Below are positions 33,543 to 46,353 of a DNA stretch of 64,000 bases, one piece after another (within the stretch, counting starts at the first letter, position 1; every line of letters begins with the position of its first letter). The notes under the pieces were generated by a model that saw nothing but the letters and a program-made list of their open reading frames with translations, did no database searches and had not been told where the DNA came from. The translations under genes and the position numbers were made by a program. The DNA is from Nyssa sinensis (Eukaryota > Streptophyta > Magnoliopsida > Cornales > Nyssaceae), in contig CM018036.1 of NCBI GenBank assembly GCA_008638375.1, positions 9,632,828 through 9,696,827 of the forward strand. The letters are read 5' to 3'.

Positions 33543-34708
33543 CTTGGTCACTAAGTTGTTTGGTCTCCCCCTTGGCTTCCAAGTCTAGCCCCTTATATAA
33601 AGAGCTGTATTGGCGTGAAATGAAGAAATCTTTGGCTTTTTTTTTTTTTTTGACTGTTTGGTTCTTTAGTCTTGTAGCTAGACCTTGCTAAACCATTCTT
33701 TCCACCCAAATTCAGTCTAAGCAACCAATTGAAGCCCCGAAAACCATATTCACTATCTTGGGTTGCCAATTTGAAGCCCTTGAACAGCCCCCCTAAAACC
33801 TTATTTTATAAATCCCGAAATCCTATCCTATCCAATCCATCCCTAGTCAACCCCTAACCTTTCTACACTAGACCCCAAAGCTCAAAAGTGCTGAATTTTT
33901 AACGATCTTGTGTCAAGAAGATAGTATGGCCCTCCTTGTCCGGTTGTCAATGGAAGTGCTAGCTGTTTCATTAATATATGGAAGGCACTTATGGGTCTTT
34001 CCCAATACCAGAGGTTGGTTATTCATAGACTGGTGCTTGCAGCTGTTAGCCCATAAGTTCTAGCTGACGCCGTTGGGGTGGTTTATCCAAGAGGCTTTGG
34101 GAGTCTGGGAGAGGTTGAGCTGTTTATTGTTTCTGTTTGTGTGCTGTTTTTTCTTTCCAAAAAAATAAGTAGAAAATGAACGATGAACACTGCTTTGTTT
34201 TATCTCCAGAGGGATGTGATGGTTCCTTTCATGGACTCTCTATCTCTACGACATGCTTTAGCTGACCTTGCTCAAGGGTGGCAGTTCAAAGTTTGCAGCA
34301 CTTGGGGGAGTGGCAGTTCAAAGTAAACATGTCGAGGAGAGTTCTTTATCTTGTATCATCTTATTTTTTGCAGCATAAAGCATTGACAAGAAGGAAATGA
34401 CCATGTAGTTGAATCCAAAAGTATTGGTTGCTTCAACCGATCAAAAAAAAGTATTGTTTGCTTCAGGAGAATTATGATGGATTGGATGGAATCTTTTTTT
34501 TCTTCATTAGATCTTTATGAAAAAATGAACCAAAGAAATTATTTTTACTGGAAAAAATAGTTGCAAGAGAACTTTGTATAGGTGGCTTTTCTGTAGAAGT
34601 ATCAAAAGAAAGGGGTAAAAAAACACATATTGTGATGTAATGTATTTTGCATTGTAGCTGAAAGACCTCCTATCACAGTATTTCTTTTTTGCCAACACTT
34701 CTTTTAAG

Positions 34709-37223
34709 ACAATGCAATTCAGAGTCATGTTTTGGAAGCTCCATGGTTCAAGTCTTCTAAGAGATTATGTGCATATATAAGCTGTAGTGCCTTACGAGAA
34801 GTTGATACATCAAAAGTGTTGTCAGAAATTCTACAGAATCCAACCCATGGTGAGTTATACATCTAGGGCTTCGGTACTTAATTTTTGACCTTCTATGTCA
34901 TACTAAATGAGGTATTTGCAATTTTATTTTTTGCAAGGAATGAAATGATCCTTAAAGATATCTATAGACAGGTGTTATGTTACAGCTTACCTAAGATGGT
35001 AAAATGACATTTACTTGGCAACAGGAACATCACTTGATTGTTCCATTTGAAGAAAATTTCTTAGAGAGATGCGTTTTGGATTTATGCTCTTAAGTTGGAT
35101 TTAGTTTTGGAAATATGGTGCTTAAATGAATTAACCTGTGGATAGGATGGTTCACATTAGACCCATCTTTCAATTTATACAAGTCTTTATGTCTGTACAT
35201 GCAAGTGACAGTTTATCAACTGTTTTTCTAATAATAATATTAGGATCTCTTTCATGCATCTTGCAGATAAAATACTTGACATGTATTTGTTCTTGCACTG
35301 AAGTTCTTACTAACTATTTTCAACTCAAGACGGTCATTCACAGATGGGAAAAATGCTTTATGTTCCACGGGTGGAGGACAGAAATAGCCACATGCGAATG
35401 CTCAACATCTCAAGTATTGATGATTTAATTGCAAATTCAATGAACATTTTAGAACCAGCTCCAGTAGATGGTGATGGAAAGGAACGTGAAGATGGTAAGT
35501 TTTGTTTAATTGTTCATCTTATGTATAATCTCAAGGAACATGTTAATAATTTATATTTACTCTGTACTTGTCCTTTGCTGAACTGTTTCATTGGAAACTT
35601 TACTTTCCTTCCCTTAGTAGTTACTTCAGAGGTATTATTGTTCAGAAGCTAGTATCACTAGATACTTTGGCATCAGGTCTAGCTAGTTTATTAATCTTAT
35701 TCTTATTTTTCCTTTGAATTCATCAAATAAGAGAATTAAGTCATGGATTTTAAAGTTCAATCTAAATAACATGTCAAGCGACAGGACCTGATGATTTGCA
35801 GCTACCTCACATTTATCCTCCATGTTGGGATGGAACTTAGAAGGAACTTTGAATTACTTGCTTTTAGTTTATCCTGTTCTTTTGTTTGCCTCTGTTTCCC
35901 ATTATCTCCAGCACCTTCTAGGTCATGGATTGTCCAAAACCAGGCTGGAAAAACATTTCTATTGTTGCTAAGCATGATGGAAGTGGAGTTTCTCGAGTCT
36001 ATTGTGTCCAGAAGTGTTAATAGAGAGTAGTGGGTTTGGAATTGTCAGTTGCAGTCTTTAAAAGAGAAGATAATATAGAAGCTAATGAAGAAATGTAATT
36101 CAGCTTTTGACAATTGAAAATCATATCTTGTAGTACTTGTCCAAAAAATAAAAAATCTTGTTGTGCACTGAGAACTAAGATACCTAAAATACAATAGCTA
36201 GAGAACTGTGTTTCTTTTCCCTTTATCCCTTTTTCATAGCCATGATCACCCCCCCCCCCCCCCCACCAAAAAAAAAAAAAAAAAAGGACTTGAATTATCA
36301 TCCTTATATGGGGGTGCATTGCTGAAAGTGGGTAGATTCAATACCTTTAAGAATCTAAAGGATTTTTCTTCTTGCAGTTATGTTGGCCGACAATCCAGTT
36401 GACTTGTTACTATTACCTGGTATTAATTTTGTCCTATTTTATTAATTTATCTACAACATGCTCCTAGTTTTGCAACCCAAACTTTTTCAGATCGCATTTG
36501 TCTTAATTTTGTTTACAGGACTTGCATGTGACAAATCTGGAAGACGGTTGGGCCGTGGTGGGGGGTAGGTTTTCACATTTTGACCTTATGAAAATCTGAT
36601 TTCAGTCTCTAGAGTAGCACCAAATCATATCAATTTGCTGCTTAATTTAATATAAACAACCTTTCCTCTCTGATCTCCCAAAATGGACCAACTTGTGTCT
36701 CTTGTAGCTGTGTCATGCTGTGAAATTTGAGTATGCATGTTCATGTATTAAGTTTTTTTTTGATGTTTTATCCATATTCACTAACATTTTGTCTTATTCG
36801 TGTTGACATACGTGCTAATAACTCAAAAGTTATTACGATACCTTCCTAATGAAATACCAAGAGCTTGCAAATGAGCGGAAATGGAAGCAACCTCTACTTG
36901 GTACGTATCATTGTGTTGTTTTCTCTTCTAGAAGAATTGTAGGCCTTAATTTTATCTGCCTCCCCCCCCCCCCCAAAAAAAAAAAAAAAAAAAAAAAAAC
37001 CAAAAAGAAGAAAAAAGAATTCTGGGCCTTGATATTTTTTATTTTGTGCGCCTTTTTAGTGACATTTTTGCTCTGGTTTGTAGTTGCACTGTCGTATTCA
37101 CTACAGATAATGGATGATGGAGATATACCAGTCACTCCAAATGATGTTCGTGTGGACGCACTTATAACCCCATCTGGTGTGATCCCCATTAACCCAGCTG
37201 CATTGGAGAGGTGTCACTCATGA
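34709..37223 (+). pseudogene. 5FCL: 5-formyltetrahydrofolate cyclo-ligase copy B, 5'-truncated (exons 2-7 only)
   Basis: Exons at 34709-34849, 35330-35494, 36378-36419, 36519-36564, 36830-36900 and 37084-37223 all keep GT/AG borders, phase and open frames, and include the RRLGRGGG plus YYDTFL signature. Exon 1 with the mitochondrial presequence and the N-terminal helix (DAIFKQKRALR) is missing because the duplication begins in intron 1. Differences from A include Phe to Cys in the LAFDKSG block (LACDKSG), NPTH for NPAN at the end of exon 2, and one extra residue at the C-terminus (RCHS). Without exon 1 there is no obvious start for a full enzyme. Splicing from a new upstream promoter is possible but not shown. 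Confidence 0.85.
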
Positions 37224-37701
37224 GAAAATCTATTCTACTTTTTTTTTTTGGTCGGCATTCTTTCTACTGTTATTTACGTTCTTCATAGTTAACCTGTCAA
37301 GCATTTCGAGTACCAAGCTCGTGGAATTTAGAAAATAGAGCTGGTTGCTTCATTCAAAAATGTGGTTCCCGGCTAGTTGCAGTTTGTTGTATCGTTGAGT
37401 TGTTGAAAGGATTCTGGTTTGCCTGAAATATTATGCCCTCTGCCATCAAAGGAATGGAGTACAGTTCTACTTTGCTATTAGTAAGAGACTGTTGATTGTA
37501 TGTTCACAATTTTTTCCAGGTAGAGAAACAGCTCAATCTGGAAATGCGATTTGGGTGATCTGTATTCTATTTGAGTAAATCCATTCAAAGTTATTTGGCT
37601 GAGAAAGTTTGTAGGTGAGACTGAAAAGCAAGCTAGTTCATGACTTTTTTTCTATACTACCTATAAATGTATGGATCCACTTACATGTTTTCTTCAAAAG
37701 T

Positions 37702-38137
37702 GTTTTACACTTTTACTCGGCAAAAATCCCCATGTTATTTAATTGTTAGGACGAGAATGCCCATTTATTTCTTGCCCTTTCCTATCCCCACTCTCTTCTG
37801 ACCTATCTTTTCATTATCCTGGTTTTTTCTCTTTGATCTCTGCGAATGCTGTGAAATATCGACTCTAATCTCTTTCTTTGCAAATGCTGCGGGGCGAAAC
37901 ACATCAAAGTAGATTCTGTGAGACGAAACACATCAAAGTCGATTCGGTTTGGATTCGAAATCTGAAAATGGATTTGTGAGTCTAATTCATTTTGAGGTAA
38001 TTTTTAGTTTTTCAAATGAGTTTTCTTTTGTTTGAATTAATCTATTAATGTTTTTTATTGATCTTCCGAATTGATTATCCATAGTGAACCAAACAGATAT
38101 CAATCCCTTCAGTTTTCAATGAGCAACTAAAGCCCTC
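37702..38137 (+). repeat. Helitron H1 subterminal repeat, first copy
   Basis: It begins GTTTTACACTTTTACTCGG and includes AAACACATCAAAGTCGATTC. A second copy begins at 42571 and runs to about 42985. Partial copies of the AAACACATC part are at about 39089-39282 and 43009-43115. All are direct repeats. Confidence 0.8.
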
Positions 38138-38569
38138 GTCAATCCCCTGCTGTATACATTATAAAAATTTGTAATTTAATTGACATATATAATATATATG
38201 CCACATAATTAATACATAATATTAACATATAAAATATATGTAGCAATTAAATTGTGAAGGAAATCATATACTCTTCTTGTTGGATCCAATAAGAGGAAAG
38301 CCTTGCTAGTATTACGCGGGAGCCAAGTGGAAACGATAATGGAGCAAAAGGCATTTAACAGGGAGGAGGGTGCTGCCTAGGTGAATGGTGATTACGTCAC
38401 CTGCAGGTTGTGCCATTGGGAAGTGAACTGAATACGTGTATTTCTTTTAGTATTTGTGTACGTCTATTGCCAGATCTTTTGCTTGGAGACGGGTTATCAA
38501 TTAATCAACACACCCTTCATTCAAAATCAGTAAACCCACTTTACAAACCAGCAGTTATAAATTGTTCAA

Positions 38570-38815
38570 CTCTCACTCTCCCTTCTCCCCCCGATATTTT
38601 TCTAGTTAGTGGAGACAGAGAGGCATTTTCTTTGTCGCATTAGTAGTTGGATCAAGTCCCACTCTCTCTTCTCCCCCAATATTTTTTCAATGAGTGGAGA
38701 CAAAGAGGCATCTTCTTTGTCGCATTAGTAGTTGGATCAAGTCCTACTCTCTCTTCTCCCCTAATATTTTTCCAATGAGTGGAGACAGAGAGGCATCTTC
38801 TTTGCCGCATTAGTG
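38570..38815. repeat. Minisatellite, three copies of about 85 bp
   Basis: Each unit contains ACTCTC, TTCTCCCC, a T-rich stretch, GAGTGGAGACA and TTTGTCGCATTAGTAGTTGG, with a few substitutions. It lies inside Helitron H1. Confidence 0.85.
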
Positions 38816-39957
38816 GTGGACCATTTGTTTAAGGAGGGAAATTTCGGTACTTCACTGGTGCAGAGGATCAAAGAGTTAGGTTGGGATTTGTCACGATGTA
38901 GTTTTTTCAAGTGGGAGGCGGAGGGATGCTTACTTCACTGCATGTGGTTAGATCGTTTGTTTAAGAAGGGAATTACGGTGCTGCATGTGGTTGGATCTTT
39001 CGTTTAAGAAGAGGAATTACAATGCTCTGTTGGAGCTCTGTTGGAAGATCAGCAGCAATTGATGTGGCAGAGATTGGCTGTTGCTGTGAGGCGAAACACA
39101 TCAAAGTCAATTCAGTTTGGATTCAAAATCTGAAAATGGGTTTGTGCGTCTAATTCATTTTGAGGTCATTTTTAGTTTTTCAAATGGGTTTTTAATTTTC
39201 TCTATTGATCTTCCGAATTGATTATCCATAGTGAACCAAACAAATATCAATCCCTTCGGTTTTCAATGAGCAACTAAAGCCCAAAATCAATTTCAATCAA
39301 ATCTCATAAATCATGGACGAATTAAACAGATACACAAAACTTTAATTTCTAACAATAAAAAAAGTATAAATTTAGGGCTTCGAAAATAGCTTTTAATTTC
39401 AATCAGATTCATTGAATTGATCATACCAATACATTGAACATATTTAGATCTACAAAATTCTTATGTTATCATAATCAATTGATAAGAAATTTATGATCAA
39501 TTTAATCCGCAAGTTTCATGATTCATTGTATAACCCATGAATTAATTTTCAAAATTCATATAAAAATATGAAATTATTACCATAAAAATATAGCTTATGA
39601 TACTAGCATGCATGGGTCAATGAATTATGATGCATGTTCAAATTCATGAATAATAGGTATGAAACTGATACTGATGACTTGAAGCATTCCCACACAGCTG
39701 CTTCTTTAGTAGATTTTTCAAGTCCTTGGGTTCTCAATATAATAAACTTGGCTACTTAAAATATTTAAGTTACTTTTGTCCTGCATTTTCTCAACAATTG
39801 AGAACTGTTCATTGAAACTTTAAAAGCTTTTGATCTATGAATTTTTTTTTTCCATGTATGTGTATGATTTTAATTTGGTTGCATTTGGAGATCTGTAGAC
39901 AAGCATGAGGGGATGGAGAACTCAATAAGACGAATTTCATCCATACTTTATCCTTAG
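38816..39957. other. Helitron H1 interior, no gene seen
   Basis: Non-coding except for the partial subterminal repeat at about 39089-39282. The open frame at 38813-39007 has no recognisable domain. Confidence 0.4.
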
Positions 39958-40110
39958 GGATCTTTGGGAATAGTTTAAGGATTGGAGTGCATATGGTGCT
40001 GGAGTTCCTCTTGTGTTGAATGGGAACGACTCTGTTGTGCAATATTACGTGCCATACCAGTTTGGCGTTCAGCTGGATATAGATCCATCAAAGCCCTTCA
40101 TGACACTAAG
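39958..40110 (+). pseudogene. Captured exon of a DUF789-family gene
   Basis: After a plausible acceptor (TTTATCCTTAG) the frame reads DLWE, stop, [20 protein letters not shown] and then [20 protein letters not shown]. This matches the plant DUF789 pattern WSAYGAGVP...VQYYVPYLS. One in-frame TAG is present and the donor is degraded (AAG followed by ATGAG instead of GT). It is sense relative to the Helitron. DUF789 proteins have no assigned biochemical role that I know of. Confidence 0.7.
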
Positions 40111-42570
40111 ATGAGTTCTTGAACTATATGCTCTCTCTTTCACTCTTCTCTCTCATTATTCTTTGATTCAATGCAGAGTTTGTTCACAGATTTCAATTCA
40201 ATTGGCCAGTTTATAATTGAGTATACAAAATAATAAAAATTTTGCATTACAAAGCCCATGGTGGAAAGAGAAGTAGGGATATTTCTTATCTAAGGAAATA
40301 GAAATTTGTATATTATTTGTCTGTGTATACATATTTGTGGCAAGTACATATTGGAATGTCCCACCACTGACTTCCTCCCCCCTCTAAAAAAAACCAAAAT
40401 AAAATGAAAAATAAAAGCACACATCAAACACTCACGAAATGATAATAGTAATATAAACCTTCTAGAGTTTGATTGCAAAGATAAAGGTGGGGTGATATAT
40501 TCAAGCTCATTCCTGACAGTTGTGTTATTTTTTAACTAAGAGGGGATACTCCATGATCATGTGGGTCTCATAATTGTTTTTGTTAGTTTAGATCTTTATT
40601 GTCTCATCTCTGTAGTTTTTAATAATTCCTTCAGTTATCCAATGGTGTTTTTGTTAGTTTAGATCTTTATTGTCTCATCTCTGTAGTTTTTAATAATTCT
40701 TTCAGTTATCCAATGGTGTTCATCTTATGTGAGGTGAGACAAATTAATAATGAACAACTTATACCCCTTATCATTTTTTGATCCATTGTAAGCATGCTCA
40801 TGTTCAATTTCCATATATAAATCAAATGAGGAGTTGCATTAATTTTACTGCTTAGAAAAATACTTTCTTTCTTAAGTGAAAAATGCCTCCTTTCTGTCCT
40901 GTCTTCTTAGTGGTAGAATTCTTCATCACCTTCTCTCTTGCGTTCAATGGGTAACTCTCGAGTAGAATAGATGTTAGAAAGATAAGGGAAGTTTTCGAGT
41001 GGATCTAGCTTTCCAATTTCCTTGATGGTTCCCTTGTTCTTTGCTTTCTAACTTGGTTAATTCCTCTGCTTCATATAACAAGGAAAGCTTATAGAATTAA
41101 ACAGTCCTTTAAGTTTGTTTATCTTCTTGAGTTTGTTAATCTTTTTTGTGTTTCATGATTCCTGGCTTTTGAGTGTAGTTCAAGTGTTCAAACATTAGCT
41201 TTAGGAAGGAAATTAATGTCTTTGTTACCTCTAAGTGGATCTTGAAGTATGATTAAGCCACTCTATCAGGGGCTGCCTTTGATCTTCATGAAATTGTGTA
41301 CAATGGTAGAAGGGATAGTTGCCAATAATTGCCATCCTATTTATGATAGAATTTTCTGAAGCGGCAGTTGCTGGGGACTGAAAATGAGTAGATGTTTTTC
41401 ATAACTTGGAACAATATGGGTACTTTGCTAAAAACAAATATGCACTTCTTTAAAATGGCGAAAAATGTCAACCTTTTCAGTTTCTTCTTATTCCTTTCTT
41501 TTTTTCTTTTTCTTTCTTGGGTGTGTTTGAGTGTGTTTTGGGGATGCTATATACTAGAAAATATCAGTTCTTAGGTGTGGGCTTCAGATGTATCTAGGAA
41601 TTCCTTTCTTTCTTAAGTATGTTTAGTGGCTGGAAGGGGGTTAACGTACCAACTTATTCAACTCATGGTTTGTATAGTCTTTAGCAAGAGAAACTTAGCC
41701 TTTTTTGATTTCATATTCTATAGAAGCAAATAAAGCCTTACAGAAGAATGGTTTTCCAGAGAAGTATGGAAGAATGAGTGCACAACTATTAAAAATGAAA
41801 AATGTAAACTTGTGGCCATATGGAGAAAGTATCTCTGGCAAAATAAAATAAGAAAAGAGATAAAAGCACCTGGATTAATGCATTTAATTTAACAGATAAC
41901 CCAAACAACAATCGTGCCCCTCATTCTTAGAGTATGCCATCAATATTGCAAATTCATATCTTAGGTTTTGCATGTGATTATTTAATCACATTAATTAAAT
42001 ACATTGGCTCTCTGAGATGTAATTGTCACATTTATCATTCCATTGAAGTCTCTGTGTGTCACACTTTTAATAATAAGTACCTCATCAACTGCAAGAGAAA
42101 GAAGATGGTAAGTATTGATGTTTATGAAATTATTAGGGGTCATGAGAAATCAAATAAATATTCAATTTAGTGAAATATGACAGAAGGAGCTGAAAAGAAG
42201 ATAAATCAAAAACAGTTTTTAGCTCTCGCGTGATTAAGTAACTTAAAACCGGCAATTTAACATCTGAATTCCCATCATCAGCTATTGAGTAATTTCAATA
42301 TGCAGTCTCTTTTCCAAGATCTAGATTTCCATAAAGAGGCTTAGGTGTCATTAAAATAAGTAACTAATTAATAAATAGACAAATAAAAGGCGTGGAGTCA
42401 ATGCATTATTGGAGAATTGATATAGATATTGACTACTGAGAGTCTTCCATCTTGATTGAGAGGATGAGCGGTGTTATACTTGATGTCAATAAATAAGTAA
42501 AAGGAGTAAAAGAGAGATCAAACACTATTGAGATTTGAGATTTGAGATTTGAGATTTGAGAATGGAGATT
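40111..42570. other. Helitron H1 interior, intron-like
   Basis: T-rich, intron-like sequence downstream of the DUF789 exon, possibly captured along with it. No further exon could be identified. A GAGATTT-type repeat (GAGATTTGAGATTTGAG) occurs at about 42530-42560. Confidence 0.4.
40575..40717. repeat. Tandem duplication of a 71-bp unit
   Basis: Two nearly identical copies, each containing GTTAGTTTAGATCTTTATTG and CAGTTATCCAATGGTGTT. Near-identity suggests a recent event. Confidence 0.9.
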
Positions 42571-43787
42571 GTTTTACACTTTTACTCGACAAAAATACCC
42601 ATTTTATTTAATTGTTAGGATGAAAAATGTCTTTTATTCCTTGCCCTTTCCTATCCCCACTCTCTTCTCTTGCGATCTTTCATCTTTGCGCTCTCTATTC
42701 CATGCCCTTTCCTATCCCCATTCTCTTCTGAAATACCTTTTCATAATCTTGGTTTCTTCTCTTCGATCTCTACGAATGCTTGTGAAATACCGACTCTAAT
42801 CTCTTTCTCTGTGAATGCTGCGAAGACGAAACACATCAAAGTCGATTCGGTTTGGATTCGAAATCTGAAAATGGGTTTGTGGGTCTAATTTATTTTGAGG
42901 GCAATTTTTTGGTTTTCAACTGGGTTTTCTTTGTTTGAATTAATCTATCAATATTCTCTATTGATCTTCTGAATTGATTTTTTTCTTTTGGTGTTGAATG
43001 CAAGGTCAATTCGGTTTGGACTCGAAATTTGAAAAAGGTTTATGGGTTTGTCTCATTTTAAGGCAATTTTTGGCTTTTCAAATGGGTTTTCTTTAATTGA
43101 ATTAATCTATCCACACTTTCTTTCTATATATATATACATATTATATAAAAGTTCAGTTCTTTTTGTTCTAGCTCGAAGACAACTGGTTTGTGAAGATTAT
43201 ACTTTTGGGAAAACTATGTAATACTACATTTGGATTAGCGTATTTTTGTGGGTTCGAGGAATTAGCATTTGCCCAAAAAAGTAAATCTTTGGAGCTTGAG
43301 AAATGAGATTGGAGGACTCATATTTTCACAAAGAATTGCTCTCTTATTGTGAATGATTTTGATGGAACTTCATTGGGTAATGAGGATTTGTACAGTGTGA
43401 ACTGATCTTGGAGTTTTCTTGGGTTGGACTTGAATTTCATGTGTTTTGAAGAGGTGGGTTTGCTTTCTTTTTAAGTCTTACCCTTGAATTTGATTGGTAA
43501 AAAAATTGGTATTCTTTATGATTATTGGTTACTTTAGGAAATCTTATCTGGCTTTTGATGGGTTCTTCTACTAATGATTGTTATTAAAATAAAGATATAA
43601 TTTTTAAACTCAGAAGTTCAATTTGGTGATTTTTTAATTTTCTTTTGTTTCCATTAAAAGACTTAGCATCTTTCCAGAATGGGACAATGGAAGGAGACTT
43701 ATTGGATGATTTGTGCAAGTGTTTGGTAAAATTTCCATCAATAGAGGATACAAAGTCCGAAATTGATGTTAGAAGACGTGTAATTAA

Positions 43788-43970
43788 AAAGGAGACTTGT
43801 GCAATGTCATTCGCTACACTCCCAAGATTTTCTATCAAAGGAAGACTTGTGCAAGTCATTCGCTACACTCCCTATCAAAGGGAGACTTGTGTAAGTCATT
43901 CACTACACTCCAAGATTTTCTATCAAAAGGAAGACTTGTGCAAGTCATTGGCTGCACCTCGAAATTGAGG
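43788..43970 (+). repeat. Tandem repeat of about 46-59 bp units
   Basis: GGAGACTTGTG, AAGTCATTCGCTACACTCC and AAGATTTTCTATCAAA recur three to four times with small length differences. An upstream open stretch (LLDDLCKCLVKFPSIEDTKS) runs into it. I do not recognise that protein. Confidence 0.8.
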
Positions 43971-44614
43971 TTTTTTAGAATCTTAAAAGATTATATAAAA
44001 AATTGATACAAAAGAAAATGTGTAAAAAGTCAATATTTAGGAAAAAAATTTAAACAAAAATGTTGTAGAATTACTTTTTTTCTTCTTTAAGTTTAGAATA
44101 GTAAATGATTAACAAGTCCGTAAAAAAAAAAAATTGACTGAAAAAAATGAAATGGAAACCTTATAAGGTGGTAGAATCAAAGAAAATATATAAAATTTTC
44201 TTTCTTATTTTTAAAATTCTAAAATACTAAAAATCGTGTATAACAAAATAAATTTAAAAACTTGTAACGTTATATAAAATATATATAATATTTATATGTG
44301 TATGTATGAAAACACACACATTTATATTTAAAAGATAGTGGGCCAATAAAATATAAAAGTAAAAAAATAAATGAATCAAATTTTACTTAACTTAAATTTT
44401 TTGTAAACTTAACTTAAATTTCTATTCAGAATGATTAAGTAAACTTAACTTAAATTTTCTTTCAGTTTTATGCACATTTTTTTATATTATTTCAATTTAA
44501 TTTCTCACTCTCTTTTTTAATTTGTAGTATTATTTTGTTAGAATTAATAAATTATTATAAATTTTACAATTCTCAGATTACATAAAATATACCTTAATAA
44601 TTTCATACACTATT

Positions 44615-44643
44615 CACGTGCAAAGCACGTGTTAATAAACTAG
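44615..44643 (+). other. Helitron H1 3' terminal hairpin and CTAG end
   Basis: Stem CACGTGC and GCACGTG around an AAA loop, then TTAATAAA, then CTAG. It has the standard form of the Helitron termination signal. Confidence 0.92.
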
Positions 44644-45656
44644 TTGTTTAAAAACGAAAGACGTCTTTAATTTTTCAATAGTCGAAAGTGTTCTTTCAAG
44701 GGGATGACAATTTCAATATATGAATTTTGTACTCTTACGTATCTTTTAATACTGGTTTTAATATTGATGTTGAAATTGTCAATTACAACCTACCAACCTG
44801 GGGCCAGAACTTTGAAATTTGAATAGATGTGCTGAATTTTCTAAGGCTTTTAAGTGGTTCTCCAAGAATCTGGTATTGACTTTTTTATTTAATTTGGGTA
44901 TCACGTCTATGAGAGTCGTTGAAGACTTGAAGTGGTTTGCAATATAAAGATGGTGGCTCAGTCAATCAAGACACAATAATTCTTTATTTGTGCTGGTGCT
45001 ATGTAAGGTTGCCACTAACCAACCCTTCATGGTGGACCTTGGCTCAATCTGAGAGTCAAGAGGAAACAATCGATGCAGCTGCTAGCCCTGCTTGGTTCAT
45101 TAATTACACCTATTACAGTTGCAGCTCTAAATGAGCCAAGCCGACTTGAGCAACGGATTGTCTAAGCTTAATTTATTAAGATAGATGAGTTTTAAATTAT
45201 GTTTAAGTTCGGCTTATTAATATCTTGAATTGATTTCAAATGAGTCGATTAGTGAGTCGAGTTCATGTAACTTGATTTTTTTTTTTTATGTAGTATTAGA
45301 TTTTTATTGACTTATCGAACCGAGTTCGAGTTGATATTAATAAATTAATAAGTCTCAAAATCCGTTTAAGTTTGGATTATTTATCTCAAGAGAGCTAATC
45401 TCAAACAAACTTTTAATTAAATCGATTATTATTCGAATTTGAATAACTTGATTCGTTTTACATTTCCTAATTACAATGATGCATTGACAACATTGAATAA
45501 GAGCTTTATAACAATGAGTCAATTGTTATAACCTAACGTGAAGGGCACTACATTGCTTCACACAATATGTTTGCTCCATTAGACACGGCTATTCCTAAAA
45601 TGATAAATGTTTTGGTGTAAAGAGGAATTTTCTGTACACTTAGATAAGCTTTATCT

Positions 45657-46027
45657 GAATTTTTTTATATACCTCACGTGATTTTAGTTTGATTTAACTC
45701 TACTCATGCAAATTTTCAAACTCGTGTATTTTGAAATCACATCTTCAAATGCGATTTTATTGTTAATTTTGCAATAGAATTAGCATCTTCAAAATATGAG
45801 TTTAAAAAACAAGAGAAATCAACCAAATTGACCAAGTTGATCTGGTACTTGGTTGGTTTCTCAAACCTATATTATTTTTGAAATTCCATTTTCAAGATGC
45901 AATTCTATTGCAAAATTAATAATGAAATCGCATCTTGAAGATACGATTTCAAAAACGACATAATTTTGAAAAATTATACGGATTGAGTTAAATCAAACAA
46001 CCATTATGTGGATTAGGTAAAAAATTC
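45657..46027. mobile_element. Foldback element, copy F2
   Basis: The left end is GAATTTTTTTATATACC and the right end GGTAAAAAATTC; the arms are inverted repeats of about 100 bp that include AAATCACATCTTCAAATGCG. The flanks AGCTTTATCT and AGCTTTTATC suggest a target duplication of about 9-10 bp. Non-coding. Confidence 0.7.
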
Positions 46028-46353
46028 TAGCTTTTATCACTTTTTTTTGGAGGGGGGAAGTTAAGGTCTTAAGTTGTAACCTTATTCTTTTTTTTTACAT
46101 GGGTTAGCCTCCCTTAGGCTTCTTGTTTATAATATCTTACTTTTACTAATCAAAAATAATTTTTTGTTAATTTTTACAAAAAATTAAGAGCTGACTCTTT
46201 CGAAATTTGTTGAACATTTATAATAAAAAAAACCCTCTCAAAATTCATTCTATATATCAGAAGCCTCCCCCCCCCCCCCCCCCCCCTCCTCTCCCCAAAT
46301 CGCAATTTCTGAATCCGTCAAGAAGAAAAAGTCCTAAGATTTCAGGATTTAAC

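Larger units (their letters stand above)
37651..44643 (+). mobile_element. Non-autonomous Helitron H1, 7.0 kb, B-specific
   Basis: The 5' end is TCTATACTACCTATAAATG at 37651. The 3' end is a hairpin (44615-44631) followed eight bases later by CTAG at 44640-44643. Unit A has the uninterrupted sequence at 12972/12973, which shows insertion between A and T without target duplication, as Helitrons do; in B the left flanking A now reads T. I see no Rep or helicase domain, so it depends on enzymes from elsewhere. The interior carries a DUF789 exon fragment, two minisatellites and duplicated copies of its own 5' region. Confidence 0.9.

Noticed and set aside
36908..37189. Minus-strand frame over 5FCL-B exon 7 and a poly-C/poly-A tract
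   Set aside because: Antisense shadow of exon 7 plus homopolymer codons.
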